Assembly: GCF_023218175.1 (NCBI RefSeq)
Contig: NZ_JALPTH010000036.1
Location: 1 to 60,975 of the forward strand
Length of the DNA stretch: 60,975 bases
From: Streptomyces lichenis
GTDB taxonomy: Bacteria; Actinomycetota; Actinomycetes; Streptomycetales; Streptomycetaceae
Direction: 5' to 3'
Positions within the stretch are counted from its first letter, which is position 1. Each line of letters begins with the position of its first letter. Below the pieces are notes generated by a model that was given only the letters and a program-made list of their open reading frames with translations, searched no databases and was not told the DNA's origin. The position numbers and the translations under genes were made by a program. Below are positions 30,517-37,614 of this stretch, piece after piece.

Positions 30517-31404
30517 GTGCGGGACGGGACGGACGATACGGAAGCACAGACGGCCATCGACGGCACGGTGCCGGCGGGCGGCGCCGGGTGGGCGTTCACC
30601 GACGACACCGGGCAGGAGGTCCGGGCGGCGGCCCGGCCTCGCCGGATCGTCGCCTATGTACGGGCCGGGGCGGCCCTGCACGACCTCGGGGTGACCCCGG
30701 TGGGGGTGTACGGCTCCAACCACGACGGCGCACTCCCCGACCCGGCCAAGTCGGGCGGCCTCACCGCGGCCGGGGTGCCCTACCTCGGGCCGGGCCCGGA
30801 GCTGACCGACGAGGTCCTCGACGGGCTGCGCCCCGACCTCGTCGTGGACGTCACCTACGACGAGAAGTACCCCTACTCCCTGACCCGTCCGCTCGGGGTG
30901 CCGCTGGTCGCGCTCTCGGTGGGCGGCGCCCCGCTGCCCGCGCTGCTGGGGCGCTTCGCGGACCTGGCCCGGAGCCTGGCCGAGGACGGGCGGCTGCCCC
31001 GTACCGGCGCCGATCCGCTGGCGGTGGCCGAGCGCGCGGTCCGGGACGCGGTCGCCGCGGCCCCCGGTGTCCGGGTGCTCGCGCTGTCCGGCGCCGGCGA
31101 CGAGCAGGTCCACCTGGCCCGCCCGGCCACCTGGCCCGAGCTGCGGCACCTGGTGGAGCTCGGCGTCGAACTGGTCGAACCGGCCCCCGGCGGCGGGGTC
31201 AACTGGCTGACCACCACCCCCGAGGAGGCCCTGAGCCTCGCCCCGGACGTGGTCCTCGCCGACAACCGGGCGCACGCCTCACCCCCGCCGGTACCGCCCG
31301 GCGCCCGGCTCGCCGACTGGAACCCGGAGACCCCGCCGAGCGCCGCCGCGACCGCGCGCTTCCTGCACGCGGTGGCGGCGGCGGTGGGCTCCGTACGGCG
31401 CTGA
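30517..31404 (+). CDS. periplasmic-binding-protein-like (FhuD/BtuF fold) protein lacking a signal peptide
   Basis: A 295-residue protein with the layout of an iron-siderophore/cobalamin ABC substrate-binding protein: an N-terminal hairpin FTDDTGQEVRAAARPRRIVA, then GVTPVGVYGSNHDGAL, the interdomain helix and the C-terminal lobe ending NPETPPSAAATARFLHAVA. The GTG at 30517 follows GGGAG with good spacing and leaves no signal peptide or lipobox; upstream sequence in frame also lacks one. Full-length binding proteins normally are lipoproteins, so this is either a cytosolic member or a mis-started one. No permease or ATPase gene is adjacent. It faces the SUKH gene divergently. Confidence 0.65.
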   Translation: MRDGTDDTEAQTAIDGTVPAGGAGWAFTDDTGQEVRAAARPRRIVAYVRAGAALHDLGVTPVGVYGSNHDGALPDPAKSGGLTAAGVPYLGPGPELTDEVLDGLRPDLVVDVTYDEKYPYSLTRPLGVPLVALSVGGAPLPALLGRFADLARSLAEDGRLPRTGADPLAVAERAVRDAVAAAPGVRVLALSGAGDEQVHLARPATWPELRHLVELGVELVEPAPGGGVNWLTTTPEEALSLAPDVVLADNRAHASPPPVPPGARLADWNPETPPSAAATARFLHAVAAAVGSVRR

Positions 31405-31603
31405 CGCCCGGAGCCCGAGTCCCAGCGCCGCGCCTCCCGCAACGGGCCGCGGCGGCGGTGGGCGCGGCCCGGTCCTGACCCGGGCCTATCCGGTCCTGAC
31501 CCGGGCCCGGTCTCAGGGCCCGGTCAGGAAGGCGGCGGCCTCCGGCTCTCGGTGCGGACGCTGTCGTACGGCAGCGAGCGCAGCGAGGCTGCGGGTGGCG
31601 CCG

Positions 31604-32041
31604 CTACGGCCACACCAGGCAGTACGGCTGGTGTCCCGCCTCGTGGAGCCGGTGGCTGAAGTCCTGCCACTCGTGGAGCAGCTGGTAGACGTTGAAGGCG
31701 TCGCGGGGGCCGCCGCGGTCGGGGACGGTGGACCAGATGAAGGCGGCGGCGCCGACGGACTCCTCGCCCACGCCGCGCAGCGGGTCGACGACGGTCATCG
31801 GGAGCTTGACCACCGCGTAGTCGGGGTGGAGGACGACCAGCTCCAGCGGGGGGACGCGGTGCAGGGGCATGCCCTGGATGCCGGTGAGCACCATCGCGGC
31901 TATCGTCTCGGGTTTGATCTTGGTGAACATCCCGCCCATGCCGAGCTCGTCGCCGCCCAGCTCCTCCGGGCGCATCGAGATCGGCACCCGGGCCGCGGTG
32001 GCGCCGTCGGGCGCGCCGAAGTACTTGTAGGTCACCCCCAT
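31604..32041 (-). CDS. conserved hypothetical protein
   Basis: A 145-residue soluble protein that I cannot assign. It begins MGVTYKYFGAPDGATAARV and has a compact mix of strands and helices, with VVLHPDYAVVKLPMTVVDPL, STVPDRGGPRDAFNVYQLL and a C-terminal HRLHEAGHQPYCLVWP. It has no signal peptide or membrane segment. I took the ATG at 32041 because third-position GC bias drops upstream of it. In-frame starts at 32185 (ATG) and 32215 (GTG followed by a TTA codon) exist but encode low-complexity Gly/Arg sequence. The gene faces hemL divergently. Confidence 0.65.
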   Translation of the reverse strand: MGVTYKYFGAPDGATAARVPISMRPEELGGDELGMGGMFTKIKPETIAAMVLTGIQGMPLHRVPPLELVVLHPDYAVVKLPMTVVDPLRGVGEESVGAAAFIWSTVPDRGGPRDAFNVYQLLHEWQDFSHRLHEAGHQPYCLVWP

Positions 32042-32510
32042 GCCCCGGCCACCCCCGCTTGTGCTGCCGCCCAGGGGCCCGGTGCTCCCCAGAGGTCCGT
32101 CCTGCTCGCGTCGGTGCCTTCCCCGCCGGGCAGGCTCGGGACCCAGGTCGTCGGTCCCCTCGCCCAGTCCGCCACCGCGATGCATATCTCCACCCGACTG
32201 CTTTTTAGGTAACACAGCCCCCGCCGCGCAACCCGATCATCGTGACAGTGACCTCCCCCACGGACGTGTGGTGAAACACCTGTCCGCGGATGGGCCCGCG
32301 CCTCTGACACCATGGATCGCGTGACCATTCCCTATGAGGCTCCAGTTTCGCAGACGCGGAGGTCCGGCGCCTCGTCGTGAAGAACGTCGCGGGCGGGCGG
32401 TCCGTTCAACGGGCCCGTCGGGCGGGACCGCCGTACGGACCTTCCCACGGCGCCCCGCCGCCGCCCGCCCGTCAGCCGTAGCCGTACCCGTACTCGCAGG
32501 TCAGGACAAC
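32042..32510. other. upstream region of hemL, 469 bp, with duplicated hemL start
   Basis: The region between the minus-strand hypothetical gene and hemL contains A/T-richer sequence near 32185-32290, which probably holds the promoter(s). It also contains a 19-codon frame (32321-32380) whose codons repeat the hemL N-terminus, and then a GC-rich stretch 32381-32505 without coding bias. No RNA gene was recognised. Confidence 0.6.
32321..32380 (+). pseudogene. diverged partial duplicate of the hemL 5' end (possible leader ORF)
   Basis: A GTG at 32321 (or an in-frame ATG at 32312) opens a frame reading MTIPYEAPVSQTRRSGASS, then a TGA. The octapeptide YEAPVSQT is identical to hemL residues 5-12. 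The corresponding codons at 32333-32356 and 32523-32546 differ at five positions, every one a synonymous third base. The two copies are 190 bp apart and in different frames. It is either the relic of an older hemL start left by recombination or a leader ORF. No strong ribosome binding site was seen. Confidence 0.6.
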
Positions 32511-33830
32511 GTGCCGTACTCATACGAAGCCCCAGTCTCACAGACGCTTTTCGACCGCGCGTCCCGAGTGACGCCCGGCGGTGTCAACTCGCCCGTGCGC
32601 GCCTTCCGAGCCGTGGGCGGTACGCCCCGGTTCATGGTGTCCGGTGACGGTCCGTACCTGACGGACGCCGACGGCCGGGAGTACGTGGACCTCGTCTGCT
32701 CGTGGGGGCCGATGATCCTCGGCCACTCCCACCCCGAGGTGATCGCCGCGGTGCAGGAGGCCGTCGCCCGCGGCACCTCCTTCGGCACGCCCGGTGAGGG
32801 CGAGGTGGCGCTCGCGGAGGAGATCGTGGACCGCGTCGCCCCGGTGGAGCAGGTGCGCCTGGTGTCCTCCGGCACCGAGGCCACCATGTCCGCGATCCGG
32901 CTGGCCCGCGGCTTCACCGGCCGCGCCAAGGTGGTGAAGTTCGCCGGCTGCTACCACGGGCATGTGGACGCGCTGCTGGCCGCCGCCGGCTCCGGTCTCG
33001 CCACCTTCGCCCTGCCGGACACCCCGGGCGTCACCGGCGCCCAGGCCGGCGACACCATCGTGCTGCCGTACAACGACCTGGACGCGGTGCGCGAGGCCTT
33101 CGCCGCCAACCCGGGCCAGATCGCCTGTGTGATCACCGAGGCCTCGCCCGGCAACATGGGCGTGGTCCCGCCGGCCGAGGGCTTCAACCAGGGGCTCAAG
33201 GACCTCTGCGCGGAGCACGGCGCGCTGTTCGTCTCGGACGAGGTGATGACCGGCTTCCGCACCAGCAGGGCCGGCTGGTTCGGGGTGGACGGGGTCGTCC
33301 CCGACCTGATGACCTTCGGCAAGGTGATGGGCGGCGGCTTCCCGGCCGCCGCGTTCGGCGGGCGCGCCGAGGTGATGGCGCACCTCGCCCCGGCCGGCCC
33401 GGTCTACCAGGCGGGCACCCTCTCCGGTAACCCGGTCGCCACCGCCGCCGGCCTCGCCCAGCTGCGGCTGCTGGACGACGGGGCGTACGCGAAGGTGGAC
33501 GCGGTCTCCCGGGAGATCCAGGAGCTGGTCTCCATCGCCCTGAACAAGGAGGGCGTGGCGCACCGGGTCCAGACCGCCAGCAGCATGTTCTCGGTGTTCT
33601 TCACCGGGGACGAGGTGCGGAACTACGAGGACGCCAAGCGCCAGGAGTCGTTCCGCTTCACCGCCTTCTTCCACGCCATGCTCGCCGAGGGCGTCTACCT
33701 GCCGCCGTCCGCCTTCGAGTCCTGGTTCGTGTCCAGCGCGCACGACGCCCGGGCCATCGAGCGGATCGCCGACGCGCTGCCGGCCGCCGCCCGCGCCGCC
33801 GCCCAGGCCACCCCGGGGGGCGCCGCGTGA
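32511..33830 (+). CDS. hemL: glutamate-1-semialdehyde 2,1-aminomutase
   Basis: A 439-residue PLP enzyme that converts glutamate-1-semialdehyde to 5-aminolevulinate, the step after HemA. Family signatures: PGGVNSPVRAFRAVGG near residue 22, CSWGPMILGHSHPEV near 65, SSGTEATMSAIRLARG near 122, the Schiff-base lysine in LMTFGKVMGGGFPAAAFGG near 265, and the phosphate loop GTLSGNPVAT near 302. The GTG at 32511 follows AGGTCAGGA. A longer in-frame extension to 32334 is Arg/Pro-rich and not homologous. The stop overlaps the next gene as GTGA. Upstream lies a duplicate of its first codons. Confidence 0.93.
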   Translation: MPYSYEAPVSQTLFDRASRVTPGGVNSPVRAFRAVGGTPRFMVSGDGPYLTDADGREYVDLVCSWGPMILGHSHPEVIAAVQEAVARGTSFGTPGEGEVALAEEIVDRVAPVEQVRLVSSGTEATMSAIRLARGFTGRAKVVKFAGCYHGHVDALLAAAGSGLATFALPDTPGVTGAQAGDTIVLPYNDLDAVREAFAANPGQIACVITEASPGNMGVVPPAEGFNQGLKDLCAEHGALFVSDEVMTGFRTSRAGWFGVDGVVPDLMTFGKVMGGGFPAAAFGGRAEVMAHLAPAGPVYQAGTLSGNPVATAAGLAQLRLLDDGAYAKVDAVSREIQELVSIALNKEGVAHRVQTASSMFSVFFTGDEVRNYEDAKRQESFRFTAFFHAMLAEGVYLPPSAFESWFVSSAHDARAIERIADALPAAARAAAQATPGGAA

Positions 33831-34522
33831 GCGGGGGCAAGGAGAGCGAGGTCACCGTCGTCCACCTGGTGCGCCACGGCGAGGTGGACAACCCGGACGG
33901 GGTGCTCTACGGGCGGCGCGAGGGCTACCACCTCTCCGAGCTGGGGCGGCGGATGGCCGACCGGGTCGCCGAGCACCTCGCGGCGCGGGACGTCACCCAT
34001 GTGGTGTCCTCCCCGCTGGAGCGGGCGCAGGAGACGGCCGGACCGGTCGCCAAGACCCACGGCCTGGACGTGGCCACCGACGAGCGGCTGATCGAGGCGG
34101 CCAACGTCTTCGAGGGCAAGACCTTCGGCGTCGGCGACGGGGCGCTGCGCCGCCCGGAGAACTGGCGCCACCTCACCAACCCGTTCCGCCCCTCCTGGGG
34201 TGAGCCGTACATCGAGCAGGTGGTGCGGATGATGGGCGCGCTGGACGCGGCCCGGGACGCCGCCCGGGGCCACGAGGCGGTGTGCGTCAGCCACCAGCTG
34301 CCGATCTGGATCGTCCGCAGCTTCGCCGAGCGCCGCCGGCTCTGGCACGACCCGCGCCGCCGGCAGTGCACCCTCGCCTCGCTGACCTCCTTCACCTACC
34401 AGGGCGCCAAGCTGGTCTCGGTCGGCTACAGCGAGCCCGCGCTCGACCTGGTCCCGCCGCATCTGCGCGCGGGTGCCAAGCCGGCCAGGTCCAAGGGTGC
34501 GTCCAAGGCCTTCGGCGCCTAG
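33827..34522 (+). CDS. histidine phosphatase family (phosphoglycerate-mutase-like) protein
   Basis: A 231-residue member of the histidine phosphatase superfamily. The phosphohistidine motif is VHLVRHGEVDNP near residue 10, the second Arg is in VVSSPLERAQETA near 60, the acid/base Glu is in IEAANVFEGKTF near 88, and the second His is in VCVSHQLPIWIV near 155. All catalytic residues are visible. Its first codon overlaps the hemL stop (GTGA), so the two are translated together. The substrate is unknown; conserved linkage to hemL and cytochrome c genes suggests a house-cleaning or metabolite-repair role. The C-terminus is Lys/Ala-rich. Confidence 0.88.
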   Translation: MSGGKESEVTVVHLVRHGEVDNPDGVLYGRREGYHLSELGRRMADRVAEHLAARDVTHVVSSPLERAQETAGPVAKTHGLDVATDERLIEAANVFEGKTFGVGDGALRRPENWRHLTNPFRPSWGEPYIEQVVRMMGALDAARDAARGHEAVCVSHQLPIWIVRSFAERRRLWHDPRRRQCTLASLTSFTYQGAKLVSVGYSEPALDLVPPHLRAGAKPARSKGASKAFGA

Positions 34523-34545
34523 TAAGGCATCTGAGCAGGGCACAG

Positions 34546-34586
34546 GGCGCCCGGTTCCGTATCTGATGGGTACGGGGCCGGGCGCC
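34546..34586 (+). terminator. hairpin terminator after the hemL operon
   Basis: A 16-bp stem (34546-34561 with 34571-34586) including two G-U pairs closes a 9-nt loop, 24 nt after the phosphatase stop. Confidence 0.8.
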
Positions 34587-34739
34587 GCTGTGTGGTCAGT
34601 GCATGACACTGCGAAGTGGTGCACCCCGCTCCGGAACCGCGCGACTTCCCCGTCCCTCTCACTGAATGCCGGTTTTGACCCAAGTCAAGTAGGGAGCGCC
34701 GGCACGGCAGCGAAAAGCGCGAACGCGGATGGGGACGAT

Positions 34740-35987
34740 ATGCGCGGCATCACTCGAAGGGGACTGCTCGGAGCGGGAGTCGGGGCAGCGGCCGCCCTCG
34801 GGGTCGCCGGCTGCGAGTCGGCGGGCGGCAAGTCCGGTGGCGGCGGGGCGGGTCGTGCCGGCGACCCCGGCAAGGGCGGCGGGGCTTCGGCCTCTCCGAT
34901 CGCCAAGGAAAGGCTGATAGGCGACGGCTCCACCGCCGACACCGGCAAGCAGCCCCACCAGCCGGACCGGCCCGTACCGCTGGAGCCGGGTCAGACCCCG
35001 CCGCAGTTCGTGGTGTTCTCCTGGGACGGCGCGGGCGAGGTCGGCAACGGCCTCTTCCCCCGTTTCCTGGAACTCGCCAAGGAACACGACGCGGCGATGA
35101 CCTTCTTCCTCTCCGGGCTCTATCTGCTGCCCGAGTCCAAGCAGACCCTCTACCGCCCGCCGAACAACCGCGTCGGTGCCTCCGACATCGGCTACCTCAC
35201 CGACGACCACATCAAGCAGACGCTGAAATACGTCCGCCAGGCCTGGCTCGACGGACACGAGATAGGCACCCACTTCAACGGGCATTTCTGCGCCGGTTCC
35301 GGATCGGTGGGGAACTGGAGCTCCGCGGACTGGCAGAGCGAGATCGACCAGGCGGTGAAGTTCGTCACCGAATGGAAGACCATCTCCGGCTGGAAGGACC
35401 TCGACCCGCTGCCCTTCGACTACCGCAAGGAACTCGTCGGCGGCCGCACCCCCTGTCTGCTCGGCCAGGACAAGCTGCTGCCCACGGCGAAGAAGCTCGG
35501 CTGGCGGTACGACGCCAGCTCGCCCGGCGGCCACCAGATGTGGCCCGCCAAGAAGCAGGGCGTCTGGGACCTGCCCCTCCAGCAGATCCCCTTCCCCGGG
35601 CGGGCCTTCGAGGTGCTGTCGATGGACTACAACATGCTCGCCAACCAGTCCGGCAACTCCACCAAGGGCATGACCTCCCGCTACCCGGAGTGGAAGAAGC
35701 AGTCCACCGAGGCGTACATCGCGGGCTTCCAGCGCGCCTACGAGTCCAACCGCGCGCCGTTCTTCGTCGGCAACCACTTCGAGCAGTGGAACGGCGGCAT
35801 CTACATGGACGCCGTGGAATCCGCGATCAAGCACATCGCCGGAAAGAAGGACGTGCGGATGGTCTCCTTCCGCCAGTTCTGCGACTGGCTGGACGTGCAG
35901 GACCCGAAGATCGTGGAGAAAATGCGTACGCTGCAGCCCGGGCAGTCCCCGACCGGCGGCTGGAACACCTTCCTGAAGTCCGTGTGA
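34740..35987 (+). CDS. polysaccharide deacetylase-like lipoprotein with Tat-type signal
   Basis: A 415-residue exported protein. The signal MRGITRRGLLGAGVGAAAAL has a twin-arginine pair followed by Gly-Leu-Leu, and it ends in a lipobox VAGC at about residues 23-26. A Gly-rich linker precedes the NodB-like barrel: FVVFSWDGAGEVGNG near 95 carries the first Asp, and HEIGTHFNGHF near 180 carries the metal-binding His pair. The motif HFEQWNGGIYMDAVE near 345 is late in the fold. A cell-wall or exopolysaccharide deacetylase on the outer membrane face is likely. Whether the metal triad is complete should be checked. It stands alone with hairpins on both sides, just before the cytochrome c genes. Confidence 0.8.
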   Translation: MRGITRRGLLGAGVGAAAALGVAGCESAGGKSGGGGAGRAGDPGKGGGASASPIAKERLIGDGSTADTGKQPHQPDRPVPLEPGQTPPQFVVFSWDGAGEVGNGLFPRFLELAKEHDAAMTFFLSGLYLLPESKQTLYRPPNNRVGASDIGYLTDDHIKQTLKYVRQAWLDGHEIGTHFNGHFCAGSGSVGNWSSADWQSEIDQAVKFVTEWKTISGWKDLDPLPFDYRKELVGGRTPCLLGQDKLLPTAKKLGWRYDASSPGGHQMWPAKKQGVWDLPLQQIPFPGRAFEVLSMDYNMLANQSGNSTKGMTSRYPEWKKQSTEAYIAGFQRAYESNRAPFFVGNHFEQWNGGIYMDAVESAIKHIAGKKDVRMVSFRQFCDWLDVQDPKIVEKMRTLQPGQSPTGGWNTFLKSV

Positions 35988-36079
35988 TGTCCGTGTGATG
36001 TCCGTCTGAGGCCCTTCCGAGGGCCGGGCGGGGTCGGAACGGGGTCCGGTCCGCGGGCCGGAGCCGATCTTGAATGCGA

Positions 36080-36098
36080 GGGAGCCCCGGAGGCTCCC
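36080..36098 (+). terminator. short hairpin after the deacetylase gene
   Basis: GGGAGCC-ccgga-GGCTCCC forms a 7-bp stem with a 5-nt loop, 93 nt after the stop. Moderate strength. Confidence 0.5.
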
Positions 36099-36187
36099 GG
36101 CTTCCTTAGGCGCTATTCACATCAGCCCTTTACGGGCAGCCAGGGGGGCGCGGAAGATCCCCGGAACGCCCATGCGAAACTTTTCAC

Positions 36188-36868
36188 ATGAGCCCTCGGT
36201 CGAGTTCCGGAACCCGCCGCGCCCTGCTGCTCACCGGCGCCGTCGCGGCCGCGCTCACGCTCAACGCGTGCGGTGGTGGCGACGGCGACCTCAAGAGCGG
36301 CGGCGGCACCAACTTCGTCACCGGCAAGAGCGGCATCGCCACCGTCGCCCCGGCCGACCGCAAGCCGGCCGGGGCCATAGCGGGCAAGACCCTCACCGGC
36401 GAGCAGTTCGACGTGGCCGACCTCAAGGGCAAGGTCGTCGTCCTCAACGTCTGGGGCTCCTGGTGCGGCCCCTGCCGCGCCGAGGCCCCGCACTTCGCCA
36501 AGGTCTCCAAGGAGCTGAAGAAGCAGGGCGTGGAGTTCGTCGGACTCAACGTCCGCGACCCTAACGAGAACCAGGCCGTGCAGTTCGAGAAGAACTTCCG
36601 GATCACCTACCCGAGCCTGCACGACCCGGCGGGCAAGCTGCTGGTGAACGGCTTCCCCAAGGGCACGCTCAACCCGCAGACCATCCCGACCACCATCGCG
36701 CTCGACCGCGAGGGCCGGATCGCCGCCCGCTCGATGGCCGCCCTCGGCGAGGACAAGCTGCGCGAGATGATCGACCCGCTGGTCGCGGAGAAGGCCTCGG
36801 GGCAGGCCGCCGGGAAGGCGTCGGGGCAGGCCTCGGCACAGGCCGCCGGGAAGCTCGCGGAGAAGTAG
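36188..36868 (+). CDS. resA: ResA-like thioredoxin-fold lipoprotein (cytochrome c maturation)
   Basis: A 226-residue extracytoplasmic thiol-disulfide oxidoreductase. The signal peptide RRALLLTGAVAAALTLNAC ends in lipobox LNAC at about 28. The redox motif WGSWCGPCRAE is near residue 95. The cis-Pro region NPQTIPTTIALD is near 165. ResA-type proteins reduce the heme-binding cysteines of apocytochrome c in System II. The C-terminus has a repeat of SGQAAGKA units. It is the first gene of resA-ccdA-resB-ccsB. The ATG at 36188 has no clear ribosome binding site. A TlpA-like general role is the alternative. Confidence 0.87.
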   Translation: MSPRSSSGTRRALLLTGAVAAALTLNACGGGDGDLKSGGGTNFVTGKSGIATVAPADRKPAGAIAGKTLTGEQFDVADLKGKVVVLNVWGSWCGPCRAEAPHFAKVSKELKKQGVEFVGLNVRDPNENQAVQFEKNFRITYPSLHDPAGKLLVNGFPKGTLNPQTIPTTIALDREGRIAARSMAALGEDKLREMIDPLVAEKASGQAAGKASGQASAQAAGKLAEK

Positions 36869-36872
36869 CCCG

Positions 36873-37610
36873 ATGACCGAGACGGTTTACAGCGGTGCGC
36901 TGCTGCTCGCGCTGCCCATCGCCCTGCTCGCCGGGCTGGTGTCCTTCTTCTCCCCGTGCGTCCTGCCGCTGGTCCCCGGCTACCTGTCGTACGTGACCGG
37001 GGTCACCGGCACCGACCTGGCCGAGGCCCGCCGCGGCCGGATGACCGCCGGAGCGGCGCTGTTCGTCCTCGGCTTCACCGCCGTCTTCGTCTCCGGCGGC
37101 GCCCTCTTCGGCTACTTCGGCACCACCCTCCAGGAGTACCGGGGCACCCTCACCACCATCCTCGGTGTGCTGATGATCCTGCTGGGCGTCTTCTTCGCCG
37201 GGCTGATGCCCTGGTTCACCCAGCGCGAGTTCCGCTTCCACCACAAGCCCGCCACCGGGCTGATCGGGGCGCCGCTGCTGGGCGCCCTGTTCGGCATCGG
37301 CTGGACCCCGTGCATCGGCCCGACCCTCGGCACCGTCCTCGGTCTCGCCTCCGACCAGGCCAGCGCCGGGCGCGGGGCGCTGCTCACCTTCGCGTACTGC
37401 CTCGGTCTGGGCGTACCGTTCGTCCTCGCGGCCATCGCCTTCCGCAAGGCGCTCGGTGCCTTCGGCTGGGTCAAGCGGCACTACGCCTGGGTGCTGAGGA
37501 TCGGCGGCGCCATGATGATCGCGACCGGACTGCTGCTCCTCACAGGTGTGTGGGACACCCTGGTGCAGCAGATGCAGGTGTGGTCCAACGGTTTCCAGGT
37601 GGGGATCTAG
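36873..37610 (+). CDS. ccdA: CcdA, cytochrome c biogenesis thiol-disulfide transporter
   Basis: A 245-residue membrane protein with six hydrophobic segments. The two essential cysteines are in FFSPCVLPLVPGYL near residue 27 and GWTPCIGPTLGTVL near 147; each sits in the Pro-containing first helix of a repeat. CcdA passes electrons from cytosolic thioredoxin across the membrane to ResA. It begins 4 nt after the resA stop and ends 4 nt before resB, so it is clearly in one operon. Length is normal. Confidence 0.93.
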   Translation: MTETVYSGALLLALPIALLAGLVSFFSPCVLPLVPGYLSYVTGVTGTDLAEARRGRMTAGAALFVLGFTAVFVSGGALFGYFGTTLQEYRGTLTTILGVLMILLGVFFAGLMPWFTQREFRFHHKPATGLIGAPLLGALFGIGWTPCIGPTLGTVLGLASDQASAGRGALLTFAYCLGLGVPFVLAAIAFRKALGAFGWVKRHYAWVLRIGGAMMIATGLLLLTGVWDTLVQQMQVWSNGFQVGI

Positions 37611-37614
37611 TCCG

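Noticed and set aside
32042..32215. Longer start (GTG followed by a TTA codon) for the hypothetical gene, suggesting bldA control
   Set aside because: Third-position GC drops in this stretch and the product is low complexity, so it is probably untranslated.
32260..32290. TGTGGTGAAACACC upstream of hemL as a Rex operator
   Set aside because: The spacing and arms do not match TTGTGAA-N4-TTCACAA.
32334..32510. N-terminal extension of hemL to an ATG at 32334
   Set aside because: The added 59 residues are Arg/Pro-rich and not HemL-like, and a good ribosome binding site precedes the GTG at 32511.
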